Shown: positions 61,101-64,000 of the stretch, piece by piece
How the letters are laid out: the number at the start of each line of letters is the position of its first letter
Numbering within the stretch: position 1 is the first letter of the stretch
Assembly: GCA_026184775.1 (NCBI GenBank)
Contig: JANCYW010000017.1
Coordinates: 186,001-250,000 of the forward strand
DNA from: Cyanidium caldarium
Lineage: Eukaryota; Rhodophyta; Bangiophyceae; Cyanidiales; Cyanidiaceae
Length of the DNA stretch: 64,000 bases
Direction: 5' to 3'
Translations under genes and position numbers: made by a program
The notes under the pieces: model-generated
The model's database searches: none
Told to the model about the DNA's origin: nothing
Seen by the model: only the letters and a program-made list of their open reading frames with translations

Positions 61101-61218
61101 CGGACAGTTGTCCGCAGCGACGGCCGATGGGAGCGCTACCCCATCGCCGACGGTGTCGTTGTGGCGTCGCTGCTTGCCCTGTCTGGCGCCGCCGCGTACC
61201 AAGGAAAGCGTCTCCTGA
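58153..61218 (+). CDS. Sec1/Munc18-family SNARE regulator
   Basis: Binds syntaxins and guides SNARE assembly in vesicle fusion. 1021 residues from ATG 58153, longer than the usual ~600-650. The N-terminal ~150 residues are a disordered extension. The SM core starts at SVVRQRILERVIRETLASVR and continues with GWLVLVLDQYAMRVVSAVMH, HAIFILQPCEQSVRILLDED and FHIYFLTPVPNKVMERF. TLLIVDRAFDPLAPLLHEFT and YQAMVMD are the strongest family block. A charged Glu/Arg/Gly insert of about 110 residues lies at ~770-880. Then VVFVAGGVTYSEMRAAIQAA, the conserved final block, appears near 895. The block set fits Sec1/Munc18-1 (exocytic) best, but Sly1 is not excluded. Confidence 0.9.
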   Translation: MSSLRRSNEESVWRRALSQRDGRSPDGGSATVTDSRQARTVLGRLSQVRAAHQERALPANFESDESFSSEEASDDDVSTGEVTPSTSVPEGRVAKTESRPHSGTSVRASPPAPPTFTPSATHRAPTYASMVSPHASRSRRTPMERPGVRSVVRQRILERVIRETLASVRGLPLPPTAADASARTPSAEHGWLVLVLDQYAMRVVSAVMHMSDLLNEGVALVERHELPRERFPRMHAIFILQPCEQSVRILLDEDPTAYAGFHIYFLTPVPNKVMERFTQSPTDARPPGTSKREQRERRERAAKAQALRGRIHAFAELNLDFLASDEQAFSLDRRYGALHRLYHPERARMIEAVEPQVRQLLTVCSTLGVKPDVRYVADSPLAQWMAFQLCKRLDRDPVTRNLPLGTTTDAASAAAPPATTLLIVDRAFDPLAPLLHEFTYQAMVMDVASGLDRSKAGGVRVQHAFVDSGGRQRTEELLLDDVDNDAVFRRIRFLHMAEAIPTLTQAFQEFLAASPAAQLQARRAGVGSAPVDLKDLGAAIRALPQYREQLTRYSLHTSVASQCMRVFRDRALDRVAAVEQDLACGRDARGHRVKREALMEALSAVLLLRPGSVTGSRPADSARTQTPNTESAPTTTARCTEEERLRLLLLAVFAKHVGSCEAAELLDEQMMLQRAAVNRRRAMHALRGARALMAMRAPKAPEQRVSWWRKQMRRRQEKRLRKRLRQAGGEVPYDLSRYVPALQRMVEAFIRGRLGLREWPRVEGYSAAMASATQRSGDVEEVEVEDGDESASGESGDVKEEEAEERGSTTEMEVPRPQHQKSRSWTGKLSRAISRYRGGDAAESSGSGGGKHASALHTRSTSRGERAHRGTVSGAATTPPGGTRTSAAPTPRLVVFVAGGVTYSEMRAAIQAAAHHPQVEVVVGGSDWITPQDFIRALVALDDPAEAAALDRLPVDPELERALETTAAAATDAGERASAPVGNGQLSAATADGSATPSPTVSLWRRCLPCLAPPRTKESVS

Positions 61219-61234
61219 ACCTCAATGCATATTC

Positions 61235-62530
61235 CTAGGGCTCCATCCAGCAGGCGTCGCGGAGAATGCGCACAAACGCCTCGGCCCACTCGTCCGACGC
61301 GTTGACGCACGGCACCAGCGTGTACGTCTCGCCACCGGCCTCCAGAAACGAATTCCGCCCCTCGATACCGATCTCCTCCAACGTCTCCAGGCAGTCGGCC
61401 ACAAACGACGGCACCACCACCGCCAACCGCCGTATACCCCGCTCGCGCGCCAGCGCCTCGATAATGACGTCCGTGTACGGTTTGATCCACTCCGGACCGG
61501 CCGCCGTCAGACGGCTTTGAAACGACACGGTGTACTCGGCGGGATCCAGTTGCAGCTGCTGCGCCAACAGCCGCGCGGTCACGAAACACTGCGCGCGGTA
61601 GCAGTTGCGATTGGCGTGCCTCAGCTGCGCGCAACAGTCCTCGCGGCGCATGCACATCAGACCGGTGTCGTCGGTGCGCTCACAGTGCGATTCCGGCACG
61701 CCGTGAAAACTGATCAGCAGGTGCTCGACGGTGCGGGCGCCGCGCGCACCGATATGCCGCTCGATCTGGCGCGCGTACGTCTCGATATATGCCGGATGGT
61801 CGTAAAACGCGGGTACGGTGTGCACGTAGGGGGTGACGTAGCATTCGGCCGCCGCTCGGTAGACCATCTCCACCGCACTGCCGGTGGTGCTACTGGCGTA
61901 TTGCGGAAACATGGGTGCAAGCACCACCCGATCCACTCCCTGGCGGCGAAAGTGCTGCATGGCGGTGCGCAGGTTCGGCTCGCCAAACTGCATGCCGACG
62001 GCGACCTGGTAGCGGGCACCCAGGCGTGTTTGCAGCTTGGCGGCCAGGTCCTCGCTGTAAAACAGCAGCGGGGAGCCGCGCTCGGCGTCCCAGATGTTGG
62101 CATACGCCTCGGCCGATTTGGCCGGTCGCGTCGCCAACAACACCCGCAGCAGCACGCGTTTCACCCAGCGCGGCTGCAGATCCACCACCCGGTCGTCACC
62201 GAGGAATTGCCGCAAGTACTCGCGCACGTCCGGCACTGAAGTCGAGCTCGGCGTGCCGATATTGACTAGCAGCAATCCGGTGCGGCCGCGGAATCCCTCC
62301 CGGCCAGCAGACGGCTCCATCGGCGCGTCGGTGCGGCATCGCGGCGTGACCTCGGTGACCGCAACGAGGGGTCTGGAGAGGGATCTTTTCATTGATCGGC
62401 GGGAGCGCCACGCACCAGTGCACCGATCCACTCTGGGGGTGGAGTGAGGCAGCGCCCACGGCAGCAGCGTCGACGGCACAAACGCCGAGACGGCGGTCGT
62501 TCGCGTGAAACGCTCGTCCATCTCCTCCAT
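61235..62530 (-). CDS. hemH: ferrochelatase, plastid-type
   Basis: Inserts Fe2+ into protoporphyrin IX as the last step of haem synthesis. 431 residues from ATG 62530 (MEEMDERF). I prefer this start over ATG 62698 because the leader TTAVSAFVPSTLLPWALPH is typical of red algal plastid transit peptides (a Phe in an Ala/Ser context). The core begins TGLLLVNIGTPSSTSVPDVR, followed by LRQFLGDDRVVDLQPRWVKR and VGMQFGEPNLRTAMQHF. The catalytic His is in HLLISFHGVPESHCERTD (near 275) and the conserved Glu in PSFVADCLETLEEIG (near 381). There is no C-terminal LHC-like helix, unlike many cyanobacterial and plant enzymes. Tail-to-tail with Sec1, 16 bases apart. Confidence 0.93.
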   Translation of the reverse strand: MEEMDERFTRTTAVSAFVPSTLLPWALPHSTPRVDRCTGAWRSRRSMKRSLSRPLVAVTEVTPRCRTDAPMEPSAGREGFRGRTGLLLVNIGTPSSTSVPDVREYLRQFLGDDRVVDLQPRWVKRVLLRVLLATRPAKSAEAYANIWDAERGSPLLFYSEDLAAKLQTRLGARYQVAVGMQFGEPNLRTAMQHFRRQGVDRVVLAPMFPQYASSTTGSAVEMVYRAAAECYVTPYVHTVPAFYDHPAYIETYARQIERHIGARGARTVEHLLISFHGVPESHCERTDDTGLMCMRREDCCAQLRHANRNCYRAQCFVTARLLAQQLQLDPAEYTVSFQSRLTAAGPEWIKPYTDVIIEALARERGIRRLAVVVPSFVADCLETLEEIGIEGRNSFLEAGGETYTLVPCVNASDEWAEAFVRILRDACWMEP

Positions 62531-62818
62531 TTCGTTCGATACGGACTGGAAACGGGCCAGGAATCCTGCAGTACACTCCGCCGCAACCCCGCACCCACTT
62601 GGTGCCTGCTCAGAGGTGAATCCAGCCGCGCAGAGAACCCTACGGAACACCGTGATCCGCTGTCGCCCTCGCTCGGGGAGAAGCGTCTCGCGTCCCATGG
62701 CGCGGCGGATTCGCAACGCGCACGCGCCGGGCACGCGCTGCAACGTGGCGCATGACCAGAGCACACGGATACACGACTCGGTGACGCATTCGCGCAGTGC
62801 CGCATTTACCCGTTGCCC
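62531..62818. other. region between ferrochelatase start and SSRP1 end, 288 bases
   Basis: Upstream of hemH and downstream of SSRP1. The hemH frame remains open to 62764, so its N terminus could reach 62698. No separate gene seen. Confidence 0.4.
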
Positions 62819-64000
62819 TTATTCCTCCTCGTCTTCGTCCACCAACTCAGCTTCCAAGTCCGAATCGTCGCTCTCCCCGTCCTCTTCTACATCGGATCGG
62901 CGCTTCTTGGACGGTCGCTCCTCTCCTACCTCCTCTTCCTCACTGGAAGATTCCTCTGCCGCGGCGTCGGCGTCGGCGGCGGCAGCGGCAAAGTCTTCGT
63001 CCTCCTCCTCATCGCTCTCATCTTCATCCTCATCGCCGTCCAAGTCCCCGACGGCCGCCTCTTCTTCGGCGATGGCCATCTCGGCGCGCTGCGCTGCCGC
63101 CCGCATCGGCCCGCGCTCTCCACCAGCGCCACCAACCGCCGCATTGCGGAGCATGCCGCGTGGCGCTCCCACCATGCGCACCTTTTTCGAGTCCAGGAAT
63201 TCGTGCAGTCGCTGAAACTCGTTCTTCTCCAGGTTGGTGAACGACAGCGTGACGCCGTTCAGCAGCACCACGTTCATATCAAAGCGCCTGTCCAGTTCCA
63301 GACGCTTGAACTCCACAAAGTCCACGTCGTCGTACCGCACATACGTGGGTGGCTTGTTCACAAAGAAGAAACAATTCTCCAGCGGATACAGGTAGCCGTC
63401 CGAGGCGCCCAGCGCTGTGCGCAGCGCGTGCACGCCTTGCGAGGTGACGAAACCCTTCGGGGCGTGCAGCGGCTTGTCCACAAACGCTCGCAACACCTTG
63501 GTCACCACCTGCCACAGCTCGCCGCGCATCCGCTGCTCCAGCTTGTCCCCGAAACGCCGGCGCAGCTCCTCCTCGCTCATGTTCAACTCCACCTCCACCT
63601 CCTCCTCGTCTCGCTTCAATTGCAGCACCAAATGCGGGTAGGTGGTGTTGCCTTGCCGGATGGGCGGGTCCAGCGATATCACAAAGGCGATGTGCAGCTC
63701 GTCCGGTTTGGGCAGCAGAAACATGCGCCGCACCGTCTTGTAGAGGATCTTGTAATCGAACGACTTGCCGTGCAGCGACAGGTAATGCGGAAACAGCTCA
63801 AAGTCGTAACGGCCGCGCGGCACAATCAGCGGCAGCTCCTCGAAGAAGGCGATCGACTCGCCGGCGAACGAGGTGGTATCCGCGCGCGCGGCCACCGCCT
63901 TTTGTAGCGCCTCGGCGTCCTCCTCGGACGGCAACTGGAAGCGCATCTCCACGAGGTTCTCGTCGGCGCGCCCGGCAGTGTCATCCAGGTGGAACTCCAG
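62819..64000 (-). CDS. FACT histone chaperone subunit SSRP1/Pob3, N terminus beyond right edge
   Basis: With Spt16, FACT reorganises nucleosomes during transcription and replication. 393 residues are visible; the frame is open to the edge and the start is outside the window. The visible part opens at LEFHLDDTAGRADENLVEMR, then ESIAFFEELPLIVPRGRYDF (the central SSRP1 domain). The first PH domain follows (HGKSFDYKILYKTVRRMFLL, then LPKPDELHIAFVISLDPPIR), and then the second (VDFVEFKRLELDRRFDMNVV). The C terminus is an acidic, Ser/Ala-rich tail (EEEEVGEERPSKKRRSDVEE...). There is no HMG box, so it is Pob3-like, as in yeast, not like animal or plant SSRP1. Confidence 0.93.
   Translation of the reverse strand: MEFHLDDTAGRADENLVEMRFQLPSEEDAEALQKAVAARADTTSFAGESIAFFEELPLIVPRGRYDFELFPHYLSLHGKSFDYKILYKTVRRMFLLPKPDELHIAFVISLDPPIRQGNTTYPHLVLQLKRDEEEVEVELNMSEEELRRRFGDKLEQRMRGELWQVVTKVLRAFVDKPLHAPKGFVTSQGVHALRTALGASDGYLYPLENCFFFVNKPPTYVRYDDVDFVEFKRLELDRRFDMNVVLLNGVTLSFTNLEKNEFQRLHEFLDSKKVRMVGAPRGMLRNAAVGGAGGERGPMRAAAQRAEMAIAEEEAAVGDLDGDEDEDESDEEEDEDFAAAAADADAAAEESSSEEEEVGEERPSKKRRSDVEEDGESDDSDLEAELVDEDEEE

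Noticed and set aside
1-64000. Mobile elements, virus-like elements, CRISPR arrays, operons
   Set aside because: No transposase, reverse transcriptase, integrase, capsid or Cas domains, no long terminal or direct repeats, and gene order alternates strands with eukaryotic genes throughout.

Overview
The window reads as nuclear DNA of a unicellular photosynthetic eukaryote with a very compact, GC-rich, almost intron-free genome. Evidence for a eukaryote: a class I histone deacetylase, HAT1, ORC2, SSRP1/Pob3 (FACT), eIF4G, eL22, Rpn6, AP-3 mu, Vps52, a Sec1/Munc18 protein and a TBC domain protein. Evidence for a plastid: Tic20, plant-type LeuC, bacterial-type RsmH, ferrochelatase with a plastid-like leader, a VTE6/DUF92 protein and an SRR1-domain protein. 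Every recognisable domain is complete in one open frame, and 46 genes fit into 64 kb (about one per 1.4 kb, on both strands). Together these point to a cyanidiophycean red alga (Cyanidioschyzon, Cyanidiococcus or Cyanidium type). Galdieria is less likely because it is intron-rich. This assignment is inference; no rRNA or plastid marker is present to prove it.

Layout. 0-16 kb: DUF202 membrane protein (cut by the left edge), class I HDAC, eIF4G, METTL18-type methyltransferase, HERPUD-like protein, SRR1 protein, LeuC, a hypothetical, PP1 inhibitor-2, eL22, a four-helix membrane protein, a 915-base gap without a convincing gene, a small protein and mitoribosomal mS34. 16-31 kb: M13 metalloprotease, AP-3 mu, nucleoside hydrolase, HAT1 and ORC2 head to head, Mpv17-like protein, an S4-like RNA-binding protein and RsmH. 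31-45 kb: a small membrane ORF, Tic20, a small hypothetical, a Wss1-type protease, a KEN-box coiled-coil protein, Vps52, prolyl-tRNA synthetase, Dph3, a degenerate RecA-fold protein, VTE6, bL21 and a plastid-like membrane protein. 45-64 kb: GNAT-like protein, Rpn6, SH3 protein, an unknown protein, a GT34-like glycosyltransferase, a tandem GNAAP-motif protein, CBS-pair protein, TBC protein, START/DUF2505-like protein, a second Mpv17-like protein, Sec1, ferrochelatase and SSRP1 (cut by the right edge).

The genes are mostly unrelated housekeeping functions, as expected of nuclear DNA; there are no operons. Themes that recur are chromatin and replication (HDAC, HAT1, ORC2, FACT), membrane traffic (AP-3, Vps52, Sec1, TBC), plastid biogenesis and metabolism, mitochondrial ribosome proteins and protein quality control (Rpn6, HERPUD, Wss1). 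No mobile element, virus-like element, CRISPR array, tRNA or rRNA gene was recognised. Starts were set at the first plausible ATG, because many open frames run upstream through GTG or TTG codons. The most interesting points are an eIF4G that carries a metazoan-like C-terminal W2 domain, a RecA/RAD51-fold protein that seems to have lost its Walker A motif, a cell-cycle-type coiled-coil protein with a KEN box, the structured gene-free stretch at 14.4-15.3 kb, and a protein with two copies of a GNAAP motif.
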